Notes under the pieces: model-generated
What the model saw: only the letters and a program-made list of their open reading frames with translations
Told to the model about the DNA's origin: nothing
Database searches by the model: none
Shown here: in pieces, positions 1 to 7,453 of the stretch
Numbering within the stretch: the first letter of the stretch is position 1
Layout of the letters: the number at the start of each line of letters is the position of its first letter
NCBI GenBank assembly: GCA_047615875.1
Contig: JBLHGU010000138.1
Span: forward strand, 1 to 12,763
Reading direction: 5' to 3'
DNA from: JBLHGU01 sp047615875
Lineage (GTDB): Bacteria; Pseudomonadota; Gammaproteobacteria; Arenicellales; CAJQKF01
DNA length: 12,763 nt
Program-made: the position numbers and the translations under genes

Positions 1-710
1 AGATTCAGAACGTATTGGGACAGAGATTTACTAATATGAATCTGACTGGCAAGTTCCTGTAGTTTTATCACTCCCTGTGCATTTGTAGATGGCTTGAGCT
101 CTTTAAGCATTTGCCTGCGGTCGCCGCTGCGTAGCAATGCCAACTCGAATTCTGCGCCGGGATAACCGATCGATACGGTCATCATAAAACGATCAAGTTG
201 TGATTCTGGCAGTGCGAAAGTGCCTGACTGATCGTGGGGGTTCTGGGTGGCTATAACAAAGAAAGGTTCTGGCAACTCGTGACTAACACCATCGACGGAT
301 ACCTGACGCTCCTCCATGGCCTCAAGCAGGGCGCTTTGTGCTTTCGGCGTGGCACGGTTGATCTCGTCGGCCAATACTACTGACGAAAAGATCGGACCCG
401 GATTAAATTCAAATATTTTCTCAGCAGCGTCATATATTGACACTCCAACTACATCTGCTGGCAACATATCACTGGTGAATTGAATTCGATTGAACTCAAG
501 CCCTAGCACAGTCGCCATAGCCTGGGCCAGAGTGGTTTTACCGACTCCTGGATAATCTTCGATTAACAGATGACCGCGTGCCAGCGTACTGCACAGGCAC
601 AGTTTCACGATATCTGGTTTGCCAAGAACTACAGAATTCAGCTGCTGCTGAATATTGTTGAGTAATTCCACAGATGCCGATTTCGGGTGGCTTAAGAGGG
701 AACTAAGCAT
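1..710 (-). CDS. MoxR-family AAA+ ATPase (3' end beyond the window)
   Basis: Translating the minus strand from the ATG at 710-708 gives an open frame of about 236 residues that leaves the window at position 1, so the C-terminal lid is missing. AAA+ motifs appear in order: Walker A near residues 53-60 (YPGVGKTT), Walker B near 111-117 (VVLADEI, with D115 and E116), sensor 1 in ATQNP (154-158) and the MoxR-typical ALPESQLDRF stretch carrying the arginine-finger candidate R174. MoxR ATPases act as chaperone-like machines that help mature or activate partner proteins, often VWA-domain proteins or metal enzymes. Their genes commonly precede DUF58 and VWA genes, which would lie off the left edge here. 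The start is supported by GGAG five bases before the ATG (716-719). The family assignment is firm; the specific client is unknown. Confidence 0.93.
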   Translation of the reverse strand, partial: MLSSLLSHPKSASVELLNNIQQQLNSVVLGKPDIVKLCLCSTLARGHLLIEDYPGVGKTTLAQAMATVLGLEFNRIQFTSDMLPADVVGVSIYDAAEKIFEFNPGPIFSSVVLADEINRATPKAQSALLEAMEERQVSVDGVSHELPEPFFVIATQNPHDQSGTFALPESQLDRFMMTVSIGYPGAEFELALLRSGDRRQMLKELKPSTNAQGVIKLQELASQIHISKSLSQYVLN

Positions 711-1010
711 GTCGTCTCCAACGGTTTTATTTCTATCTGATCATTCTATGTCAACGGACAGCGATTAAGAATCCCCACTGCGTTAGCAAAAATTCAAGGT
801 TATTTGGCTGGGTATTTAGTGGAGTTCTAAGAAGTGCCCCTGTTGCAGGTCGTTATTTGGTGTTGTTGCACCCTGTAAGCTATCAGGCAAATGATAGATG
901 ATTTTGCTCAATAACTATTTGCAGAATTATCGGGACAGGGATTGTTGCAAGGCGGTGGGATAACTTATAGTTCGGCTATTCTTAATATTTCTAAACTGTC
1001 AGATTTAAAC
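711..1010. other. 300-base divergent intergenic region
   Basis: This gap lies between the divergent moxR-like gene and the alcohol dehydrogenase gene. Apart from the candidate moxR promoter and its ribosome binding site I see no convincing gene, RNA or terminator. No strong forward promoter for the dehydrogenase could be picked out; the stretch around 904-930 (TTGCTC followed by an AATTAT-like hexamer) is only a weak match with short spacing. Confidence 0.5.
726..754 (-). promoter_or_regulatory. Candidate sigma-70 promoter for the moxR-like gene
   Basis: On the minus strand a perfect -35 hexamer TTGACA (749-754) is followed after 17 bases by AATAAA (726-731), a 4/6 match to the -10 consensus. 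Transcription would start near 719, giving a very short leader that begins at about the GGAG ribosome binding site (716-719). The hexamers are seen directly; promoter activity is inferred. Confidence 0.4.
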
Positions 1011-2165
1011 ATGAACGCAAACTGGAATTATCCCACCGCCATTCGTGCCGGCAACGGTCGTATTAATGAGCTTGCCGCAGTATGTGCAGAGCTAGGAATG
1101 AGTCGACCATTATTGGTCACCGACCCAGGTTTGCGTCAATTGCCTATGCTAGATAATATTGTTGGGCAATGTCGCAGCAATGGTCTTGAAATACAGGTGT
1201 TCAGCGATATAAAGGCCAACCCAACTGGTGCCAATGTGAACGATGGGGTGGCCGCGTATAAACAGGGAGATTGTGACGGAGTCGTTGCATTAGGTGGTGG
1301 CAGCGGTCTGGATGCAGGCAAGGCCATTGCCCTGATGGCTCATCAGTCTGTATCTATATGGGATCTGGAAGATATTGGAGACAATTTTACTCGCGCTGAT
1401 GCATCGAAAATTGCGCCGATAATTGGTGTGCCAACAACCGCTGGTACAGGCTCCGAAGTAGGGCGGGCATCTGTGATTGTGGATGAAGCTGCGCACCTCA
1501 AGAAAATAATATTTCACCCATTGATGTTGCCCGGAGTGGTCATTCTGGACCCAGGGCTGACAGTTGGTTTGCCAGCTGGGTTAACAGCTGCCACGGGTAT
1601 GGATGCGCTATCGCACAGTTTAGAAGCTTATTGCTCACCATTGTTTCACCCGATGGCCGAAGGCATTGCGGTGGAAGGTATGCGACTAGTGAAAAACTGG
1701 CTGCCCCATGTAGTGGAGAACGGCGCTGATATAGATGCCCGAATGCAGATGCTGGTAGCATCCAGCATGGGAGCCACGGCATTTCAACGCGGTCTGGGCG
1801 CCATGCATGCACTGGCTCATCCTTTAGGCGCGATTTACGATGCTCATCATGGCACCCTCAATGCGATATTAATGCCTTACGTTCTTAATGCTAATAGAGA
1901 TGTTATTCAAAAACCCATGCAGATACTGGCTCGTTATCTGGATCTGCCAACGGCTGGATTCGATGGAGTAATGCGATGGATTCTGGATCTTCGAGCTTCC
2001 ATCGGTATCCCGAACACTCTTAATGAAATCGGTATTGGACACGAACGACAGGATGATATGGGACCATTAGCGGTGGCGGATCCTTCTTCGGGATCTAATC
2101 CCATTCAATTTACTGCGGATCAGTATAGCGACATACTAGGTAAAGCCGTCGACGGGGTTTTATAG
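1011..2165 (+). CDS. Iron-containing alcohol dehydrogenase (group III)
   Basis: This 384-residue protein belongs to the Fe-ADH superfamily (FucO, AdhB, dhaT type), NAD(P)-dependent oxidoreductases that interconvert alcohols and aldehydes in the cytoplasm. The nucleotide-binding signature GGGSGLDAGK is at residues 95-104 and PTTAGTGSE at 141-149. The four metal ligands of the family are present: D198 and H202 in MDALSHSLEAY, H266, and H280 in the HHG of the second histidine block; the 14-residue spacing of the last two matches FucO. I place the start at the ATG at 1011, which gives the usual family length of about 385 residues. The frame stays open upstream to a TTG at 942, but the extra 23 residues do not resemble the family. 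No clear Shine-Dalgarno sequence precedes 1011. The amidotransferase gene begins one base after the stop, so the two are almost certainly co-transcribed. Substrate unknown. Confidence 0.92.
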   Translation: MNANWNYPTAIRAGNGRINELAAVCAELGMSRPLLVTDPGLRQLPMLDNIVGQCRSNGLEIQVFSDIKANPTGANVNDGVAAYKQGDCDGVVALGGGSGLDAGKAIALMAHQSVSIWDLEDIGDNFTRADASKIAPIIGVPTTAGTGSEVGRASVIVDEAAHLKKIIFHPLMLPGVVILDPGLTVGLPAGLTAATGMDALSHSLEAYCSPLFHPMAEGIAVEGMRLVKNWLPHVVENGADIDARMQMLVASSMGATAFQRGLGAMHALAHPLGAIYDAHHGTLNAILMPYVLNANRDVIQKPMQILARYLDLPTAGFDGVMRWILDLRASIGIPNTLNEIGIGHERQDDMGPLAVADPSSGSNPIQFTADQYSDILGKAVDGVL

Positions 2166-2166
2166 A

Positions 2167-2874
2167 ATGAAAATTGGCGTCCTGCAATGTGACCATGTAC
2201 GTGCTGCACTTCGTCAGCAGGGTTTTGAAGATTATTCTACGGTATTCAATCATCGCCTGAAGCATACTCAGCCAGATATTGAGGTCGTAAACTACGCCTG
2301 TGTTGATGGCGAAATACCTGCAGATGTCCACGAATGTGATGGATATATCAGCACGGGTTCTCGCTACAGCGTATTGGATGACTATGAATGGATTCAGAAT
2401 CTAGAGGATTTTATAGTAGATTTGGTGGATGCCTCAGTGCCCTATTTTGGTGTGTGTTTTGGCCACCAGTTACTGGCTCAGGCGTTAGGTGGTAAAGTGG
2501 TGCGGGCGGATGCTGGTTGGGGAATTGGTGTTTCCAAAAACGTTATTGGCGCGCCACAACCCTGGATGGGTGACGAAATAAGATCAGAGGTCAATATGAT
2601 GGTTTTCCATCAAGATCAAGTAGTTGAATTGCCTGCTGAAGTGCAAATTCTAGGCGGTAGTGAATTTTGTCCAATATATTTCTGTCAAATGGGAGATAGC
2701 GTTTTAACAACCCAGGGCCACCCGGAATTCTCAGTCGATTATTCCAGGGCGCTAATAGAGTTGCGGCGCGATATTATTGCCGCGCCGGTTGTTGAAGCTG
2801 GTATGGAATCGTTGCAGAAACCCGTAGATGGCGACCTGCTGTTTCGCTGGATCCTTAATTTCTTTAATCGTTAA
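2167..2874 (+). CDS. Class I glutamine amidotransferase (GATase1) domain protein
   Basis: This is a 235-residue stand-alone type 1 glutamine amidotransferase domain. The nucleophile elbow GVCFGHQ holds C97, and the QGHPEFS block holds H185 and E187, completing the Cys-His-Glu triad. These enzymes hydrolyse glutamine or a gamma-glutamyl amide to release ammonia or an amine. The length and motifs resemble the GuaA-like or YfeJ-like free-standing group rather than the amidotransferase subunit of a known synthase, and no synthase partner gene is adjacent. The gene follows the alcohol dehydrogenase by one base. Similar pairings in proteobacteria suggest a role in amine or gamma-glutamyl intermediate metabolism, but that is inference. 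The TAA stop (2872-2874) overlaps the stop of the convergent downstream gene. The class is secure; the substrate is not known. Confidence 0.88.
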   Translation: MKIGVLQCDHVRAALRQQGFEDYSTVFNHRLKHTQPDIEVVNYACVDGEIPADVHECDGYISTGSRYSVLDDYEWIQNLEDFIVDLVDASVPYFGVCFGHQLLAQALGGKVVRADAGWGIGVSKNVIGAPQPWMGDEIRSEVNMMVFHQDQVVELPAEVQILGGSEFCPIYFCQMGDSVLTTQGHPEFSVDYSRALIELRRDIIAAPVVEAGMESLQKPVDGDLLFRWILNFFNR

Positions 2875-3308
2875 TCGGTTGTAGTAGCAGCTTCGTCAGT
2901 GCCCTGATATGTTTGTTTAGCTGCATCGTAGCCACTTTTCGCAGCTTCACCGATTTTGCTACTCTGCTCTTTTGTAACATCGACAGCGCTGCCGGTGAGA
3001 TCCTTGGTCTTTTCCACGGCACTACCGGTTAGCTCTTTTGTTTTCTCAACGGCATCACCGGTAAGATCCTTGGTTTTGTTCCAGGCTTCGCCGGAAACCT
3101 CTTTGGTGGTATCCCACGCTTCTTTAGATGCATCGACGCCTTGATCAAGTAATTCCTTACTTTTTTCAATTGCGCCATCGAGTAATTGACCCAGTGTGGG
3201 CTCGGCTTCTTCGGTGACAGCGCTGGTTGACGTATTTTGGGCCTGCACAGCATTGCTGCCAATCAGAAGGAAAGTGGCGGATAATAACGATATGGCTACA
3301 TATTTCAT
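2871..3308 (-). CDS. Small exported protein with LEA/apolipoprotein-like 11-residue repeats
   Basis: This 145-residue protein begins with a typical signal peptide: MK, a hydrophobic core around residues 4-18, and a likely cleavage after VQA at about residue 23. The mature part is hydrophilic and rich in K, E, T, D, A and G. Residues 64-118 form five consecutive 11-residue units with the pattern A-V/W-x-x-T-K-E/D-x-(T/S)-G-x. Units 3 and 4 (86-107) differ by one residue (KEL versus KDL). Hendecad repeats of this kind form long amphipathic helices, as in group 3 LEA proteins and apolipoproteins, which bind membranes or protect proteins under desiccation, freezing or osmotic stress. A periplasmic or envelope-stress role is inferred. 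No cysteine in a lipobox is present, so it is not an obvious lipoprotein. The gene converges on the amidotransferase gene, with overlapping stop codons. I do not recognise a named family. Confidence 0.8.
   Translation of the reverse strand: MKYVAISLLSATFLLIGSNAVQAQNTSTSAVTEEAEPTLGQLLDGAIEKSKELLDQGVDASKEAWDTTKEVSGEAWNKTKDLTGDAVEKTKELTGSAVEKTKDLTGSAVDVTKEQSSKIGEAAKSGYDAAKQTYQGTDEAATTTD
2955..3119 (-). repeat. Five tandem 33-base coding repeats (hendecads)
   Basis: This stretch encodes residues 64-118 of the exported protein as five in-frame 33-base units. Phase is exact, with no insertions. The two central units (2988-3053) are the most alike at DNA level, which suggests fairly recent internal duplication; the outer units are more diverged. 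Copy number could vary between strains by slippage. Confidence 0.75.
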
Positions 3309-3360
3309 TGTTTAACTCGGTAAAAATTTTTGATGAATAGTTCTATTTTACAGGCTGGCC

Positions 3361-3390
3361 TTGAGAAGAACTGTTAATCATTGTTACAGT
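3361..3390 (+). promoter_or_regulatory. Possible hemC promoter
   Basis: TTGAGA (3361-3366, 5/6 match to the -35 box) is followed after 18 bases by TACAGT (3385-3390, 4/6 match to the -10 box). A start near 3397 would give a leader of about 50 bases before hemC. On the opposite strand the same gap contains TAAAAT (3346-3351), a possible -10 for the repeat-protein gene, without a good -35. These are motif matches only. Confidence 0.3.
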
Positions 3391-3445
3391 CCCCATCCAT
3401 CCTAATGTCTGTTCCAGATCTTAACCCCGTTGTGCTGAATCTTTT

Positions 3446-4372
3446 ATGAATACGATTAAAATAGGTACCCGACAAAGTCAACTGGCCCTGTGGCAGGCTA
3501 ATCACGTTCGTGACAGCCTGCTGAAATTACATCCGGGGCTGGATGTGGAATTGGTAGGCATTACCAGTCAAGGCGATAAAACTCTTGACGTGCCACTTTC
3601 CCAAGTGGGGGGCAAGGGACTATTTCTCAAGGAACTTGAGGAGGCATTATTACGTGGTGATATTGATTTCGCTGTTCATTCTATGAAAGATGTCACAGTC
3701 AAATTGCCGCCCGGTTTGGAGATACCGGTAATTTGTGAACGAGAAGACCCCACTGACGCATTGGTTAGCAATAAGTTTGCTAGCCTGGATCAGATGCCAG
3801 GAGGTTCTATTGTCGGCAGTTGCAGCCTTCGTCGACGCTGTATTATCCGAAGCAAATACCCGGATCTACGAGTTGAAAACCTTAGAGGCAATGTGAATAC
3901 CCGGTTAAAACGTCTGGATGATGACGATTATGATGCCCTGATATTGGCAAGTTCTGGTTTAAAGAGGCTGGAAATGCATGATCGAATTAGACAGTGTCTG
4001 CCGGTGGAAGAATTTTTACCCGCCGTGGGACAGGGGGCACTGGGTATTGAGTGTCGCATTGATGATGACAACGCCCATGAACTAATTGCGCCACTGGATC
4101 ATAAAGACACCCACGTCAGGGTAGCTGCGGAACGTAGTGCGAACGCAGCTCTGGAAGGTGGTTGCCATGTGCCCATAGCGGTATATGCCCAGTTTGAAGG
4201 AGAAGCTTTGTGGGTGCGTGGTCTGGTAGGAGAACCCGAGGGCGGCAAGGTTCTCTATACTGAAATTCGAGGCGCTGCGGCAAACGCCGAAGAGTTGGGT
4301 GCGACAATTGCGGAAGAGTTGCTGAAGCAGGGTGCTGGCGCCATATTAAGCAAAGTATATGCAGCCAGTTGA
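3446..4372 (+). CDS. hemC: Hydroxymethylbilane synthase (porphobilinogen deaminase)
   Basis: HemC polymerises four porphobilinogen molecules into hydroxymethylbilane in the cytoplasm, the step before uroporphyrinogen III in haem, sirohaem and cobalamin synthesis. The 308-residue length is normal. Family landmarks include the N-terminal IKIGTRQSQLALWQA, the catalytic aspartate D82 in HSMKDV (equivalent to D84 of E. coli), the arginine-rich GSCSLRRR (124-131) that holds the growing chain, GQGALGIE (195-202), and C240 in LEGGCHVPI, which carries the covalent dipyrromethane cofactor. All expected residues are intact. No strong Shine-Dalgarno sequence is visible before the ATG, but the start matches the family N-terminus. 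The last 14 bases overlap hemD, the classic arrangement for translational coupling of consecutive enzymes. Confidence 0.98.
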   Translation: MNTIKIGTRQSQLALWQANHVRDSLLKLHPGLDVELVGITSQGDKTLDVPLSQVGGKGLFLKELEEALLRGDIDFAVHSMKDVTVKLPPGLEIPVICEREDPTDALVSNKFASLDQMPGGSIVGSCSLRRRCIIRSKYPDLRVENLRGNVNTRLKRLDDDDYDALILASSGLKRLEMHDRIRQCLPVEEFLPAVGQGALGIECRIDDDNAHELIAPLDHKDTHVRVAAERSANAALEGGCHVPIAVYAQFEGEALWVRGLVGEPEGGKVLYTEIRGAAANAEELGATIAEELLKQGAGAILSKVYAAS

Positions 4373-5132
4373 GTTAAATGGTGTATCAGTACTGATAACA
4401 AGACCCACAGGACAGGGCAAAAAACTCTGTAGTGAGATTGAGGGTTATGGTGGTGATGTTGTGCGCCTGCCGCTCATAGAAATTGAGGAGCTGTCAGATG
4501 TGTTCGAAAATATGCCGGATACGAGTGATTCATATAATTGTGTAATTTTTATAAGCCCAAACTCAGTTAAGTTTGGGCTGAAGTATGCACAAAACTGGCT
4601 GGATTCTTCTAAGCAGCAGGTTGTTGCCATAGGCCGGGCAACTGCCGCAGCACTTAATCAACAAGGAATTAATGATGTTGTAATCCCACTTGGCACTGAA
4701 AATAGTGAAGAACTGTTAGAATCCCCAACCCTTGCCAATATCGAACGTATGAGAATTCTAATTGTTCGCGGTGAGGGCGGTCGAGAATTATTAGCCGATA
4801 CGTTACGACAGCGAGGGGCTCTAGTCAGCTATCTCGAGGTTTATAGACGTCATTATCCGACGGATGATCCTCATGCAACGTTGGCCAAATGGTGGCGTGC
4901 TGAGTCCTCGGTTTGTGTGTTGACAAGTGTTGGCGCAACAGAGGCTTTTTTGAATCGTTGTCGAGCGGAAGATCAGCAGAGGGTGCTTTGTTGCCCCGTG
5001 GTTGTGCTCAGTCCGCGCATGCAAGAATTCTGTCGAGAAATTGGCTGGCAGGCAACCATAAAGGTTTGTTCGCCCGCCGACGACAACCGTTTGCTATATT
5101 GTATTAATGGTCTAGTGAAGACCAACGCTTAA
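4359..5132 (+). CDS. hemD: Uroporphyrinogen-III synthase
   Basis: HemD cyclises hydroxymethylbilane with inversion of ring D to give uroporphyrinogen III, using the product of hemC directly. The protein has 257 residues, a normal length. The family diverges strongly in sequence, but typical landmarks are present: VLITRPTGQG near the N-terminus (11-20), FISPNSV (64-70), AIGRATAAAL (90-99), LIVRGEGGRELL (134-145) and VLTSVGATEAFL in the C-terminal half. These fit the two-domain fold with the active site in the cleft. The ATG lies inside the end of hemC in another frame, a 14-base overlap. The hemX start follows the stop after three bases, so the block is a tight operon. Identification rests on motifs and on position. 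Confidence 0.95.
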   Translation: MQPVELNGVSVLITRPTGQGKKLCSEIEGYGGDVVRLPLIEIEELSDVFENMPDTSDSYNCVIFISPNSVKFGLKYAQNWLDSSKQQVVAIGRATAAALNQQGINDVVIPLGTENSEELLESPTLANIERMRILIVRGEGGRELLADTLRQRGALVSYLEVYRRHYPTDDPHATLAKWWRAESSVCVLTSVGATEAFLNRCRAEDQQRVLCCPVVVLSPRMQEFCREIGWQATIKVCSPADDNRLLYCINGLVKTNA

Positions 5133-5135
5133 CCT

Positions 5136-6266
5136 ATGAACGATCAAAATAAATCAAATTTGGACTCTGCAACAGAGACTCCATCAGCCGCCATGGTTAA
5201 ACAGTCTGCATCAAGTTGGCCGTTGGTGGTTATTTCATTATTTTCTATAACAGCAATGATTGTTGCCGGATTTGCCTGGTATCAGGTGGCAGTTATTGCC
5301 CGGCTGGAAATAGGTCAGCAGGGCAGCACGGTAGATCGGGTGTCTGAAGATTATGCATCTCTGCGTGCGGACAGTGACCGTACATTGAAAAGCCTGCAAG
5401 AACTTGATCGGCAAATTATCGATTTAAAACGAGAGTTACAGACCAGTCTCGCAGCTGAGCATGACCAAAGTAGTGCCGCGCTAAAGCAATTCAAAACCGA
5501 GGTTGACGGCTTGTCTCAATCCGTGGAGCAGGTATATCGCGATCTGGGGCGCACCGTTAATACCTGGATGTTGGAAGAGACCGAGCAGTTGTTGTTATTG
5601 GCAAATCAAAGGCTCAGCTTAGATGGTGATGTAAGATTGGCGATAACTGCCCTGAAGCTTTCGGACGGCAAGCTAAAAGAAATTGGCGATCCCGGTCTTC
5701 TGCCGGTTCGACAACAGCTGGCAACAGAAATTTCGGAGCTTGCTGCGGTACCTGTATTGGATATCGCCGGGGCTGCATTACGACTACAGGCATTAATGCA
5801 ATCGGTCGCTAAATTGCCGCTTAACGAAGATATGAGTGGTCCGCAGTGGGAGATTGGCGAGGCTGAAACAGAGAATTCTACTGACGATGTTCTTTCAAGC
5901 CTGCAAAGTGCTGGCGAAGAATTTGTTGCCGATTTGAAAAAACTGGTACGCATTCGTAAGGTTGAAGACACGCGTCTTCCAAAGCTGAAACCAGTGCAGA
6001 GATTTCTTGTCTACGAGAATCTTCGACTCATGCTAAATACCACCCGCAACGCGCTTCTACGTAAGGATGAGCTGATCTATCAGAGCACGATCGCAGATGC
6101 CCAGGCCTGGATAGAACAATATATTGCTTCGGACGATGCACTTGGGGATCGCTATAGGAGTGAATTGGATGAGTTAGGTAAACTACAGATCGCACCTCAA
6201 TTGCCATCTATAGAAAATTCGCTAATTTTACTTAGATCAAAGATCGGGGAGCTTCAGAGGCGGTGA
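5136..6266 (+). CDS. hemX: HemX-type inner-membrane protein (proteobacterial)
   Basis: This 376-residue protein has a short Ser/Thr-rich cytoplasmic N-terminus, one hydrophobic helix at about residues 28-50, and then a long hydrophilic, probably periplasmic part. Residues of about 60-115 are rich in Glu, Lys, Gln and Leu and probably form a coiled coil. A characteristic DLGRTVNTWMLEETEQLLLLANQRL-like region, seen here at about 132-156, is typical of the family. It has often been labelled uroporphyrin-III C-methyltransferase, but there is no SAM-binding methyltransferase domain, so that name should not be carried over. The true role is unsettled; a scaffold for haem-synthesis enzymes at the membrane is an inference from operon position. 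It is unrelated to Bacillus HemX. The TGA stop overlaps the hemY GTG start by four bases (GTGA). Confidence 0.9.
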   Translation: MNDQNKSNLDSATETPSAAMVKQSASSWPLVVISLFSITAMIVAGFAWYQVAVIARLEIGQQGSTVDRVSEDYASLRADSDRTLKSLQELDRQIIDLKRELQTSLAAEHDQSSAALKQFKTEVDGLSQSVEQVYRDLGRTVNTWMLEETEQLLLLANQRLSLDGDVRLAITALKLSDGKLKEIGDPGLLPVRQQLATEISELAAVPVLDIAGAALRLQALMQSVAKLPLNEDMSGPQWEIGEAETENSTDDVLSSLQSAGEEFVADLKKLVRIRKVEDTRLPKLKPVQRFLVYENLRLMLNTTRNALLRKDELIYQSTIADAQAWIEQYIASDDALGDRYRSELDELGKLQIAPQLPSIENSLILLRSKIGELQRR

Positions 6267-7453
6267 ATACAGTCATTTTCTTCCTCATTAGTTTTGCGGT
6301 AGCCCTGACACTGGGGCTGATAGCCCTTGAAGACCCGGGCTATGTACTGATTTCCCGGCAACCCTATGAAATAGAGGTCTCATTGGCACTATTTGGGGTC
6401 GCAATAGTAGTGCTATTTGTTGGGCTTTACATACTTGTTCGTTTCATTCTGCGTAGTTTTAAGGCACGACGAGATCTAGCTGTGTGGCAGGACAAGCGGT
6501 CGCGAGTCAAGGCAGTTCGTGAAATGCAGCACGGTTATGCAAAACTGATTGAAGGCGATTGGGCAGAGGCTGAACGGGAGTTGACCCAACATCTTTCCCA
6601 TAGCGATACGCCATTACTCAATTTGCTCGGTGCAGCCTATGCTGCGCAACAGAAGAATGACTACGAACGGCGTGACCACTATCTAGATCAGGCTCGAAGT
6701 TCCGATAGAAAACATCGTGACGCGGTGGATTTAACCCGTGCCCGTTTACAATACCAGGCGGGCCAATTTGACGCTGTTCGAATCACATTGAAGAATATGT
6801 CGGCGGCACTAAAGCGTCGCCCCCTCGTCGAGCGAATGGAGGCGGAATTGCTACGCCATGATAGTGATTGGTCGACCCTGGGCAAACGGTTGCCTTTATT
6901 GCGCAAACACCATGCTTTCGCAGATCCTGAAATTCTTGAGCTGGAGCATCAAACTTATAGCCATGCCTTTGATAGCGCGACTAATGTTGAGGGTAACAGT
7001 AATGAAATTACCCGTGCGTGGACGGCGTTACCAAAAGAGCAACGCAAGGACCCAGAATTAACCGCAACCTATGTGCGCAAACTAATGGGAGCGGATCAGC
7101 ATAAGCAGGCAGAAGATGTAATTAAAACCGCTTTGAATCAGCACTGGTCTGGAGAGTTGCTTAAGTTATATGCAGAGTTGACTAACTCCACTGATGAAGC
7201 GCGACTGCGGCAATGTCTGGTCTGGCATGAAAAACACCCCGAGGACCCCGATCTGTTGCAGTTGCTTGGACGTTTGAAGCTAAAACTGGATGAGCTTGAG
7301 CATTCGCAGGAGTATTTCGCTGAGGCGATTCGCCAGGGCGCCGGGAACAGTGCCTATCTGGAGCTTGGTGCTTTACTGGAGCGCACCGGCAGCCATGCCG
7401 ATGCGCTGAAGTGTTATCGACGCGGTCTGGAAGTGCAGACTACACGTCCGTAG
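6263..7453 (+). CDS. hemY: HemY-type TPR membrane protein (proteobacterial)
   Basis: This 396-residue protein begins with two membrane helices, about residues 2-21 and 39-62, joined by a short loop containing EDPGYVLI, the signature of the HemY N-terminal domain. Then come tetratricopeptide-like helical repeats. The clearest are near residues 86-112 (YAKLIEGDWAEAE) and at the C-terminus (ELGALLERTGSHADALKCYRRGL). TPR domains mediate protein contacts, so an assembly role with HemX at the inner membrane is plausible but unproven. It is not protoporphyrinogen oxidase, which bears the same name in Gram-positive bacteria. The start is GTG at 6263, embedded in the hemX stop as GTGA, which indicates translational coupling. 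The last 14 bases overlap the convergent reductase gene. Confidence 0.92.
   Translation: MNTVIFFLISFAVALTLGLIALEDPGYVLISRQPYEIEVSLALFGVAIVVLFVGLYILVRFILRSFKARRDLAVWQDKRSRVKAVREMQHGYAKLIEGDWAEAERELTQHLSHSDTPLLNLLGAAYAAQQKNDYERRDHYLDQARSSDRKHRDAVDLTRARLQYQAGQFDAVRITLKNMSAALKRRPLVERMEAELLRHDSDWSTLGKRLPLLRKHHAFADPEILELEHQTYSHAFDSATNVEGNSNEITRAWTALPKEQRKDPELTATYVRKLMGADQHKQAEDVIKTALNQHWSGELLKLYAELTNSTDEARLRQCLVWHEKHPEDPDLLQLLGRLKLKLDELEHSQEYFAEAIRQGAGNSAYLELGALLERTGSHADALKCYRRGLEVQTTRP

Noticed and set aside
942..1010. Upstream in-frame TTG start extending the alcohol dehydrogenase by 23 residues
   Set aside because: The extra residues do not resemble the family N-terminus, and the ATG at 1011 gives the usual length of about 385 residues.
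2956..3262. Open frames on both strands across the hendecad-repeat gene
   Set aside because: They mirror the 33-base periodicity of the repeat; only the frame with a signal peptide and regular amphipathic units is credible.
5606..5971. 121-codon open frame antisense to hemX
   Set aside because: It lies wholly inside a well-supported gene, its translation has no recognisable domain, and it is best explained as a by-product of hemX codon use.
5136..6266. Annotation of HemX as uroporphyrin-III C-methyltransferase
   Set aside because: No SAM-binding methyltransferase domain is present; the protein is a single-helix membrane protein with a coiled coil.
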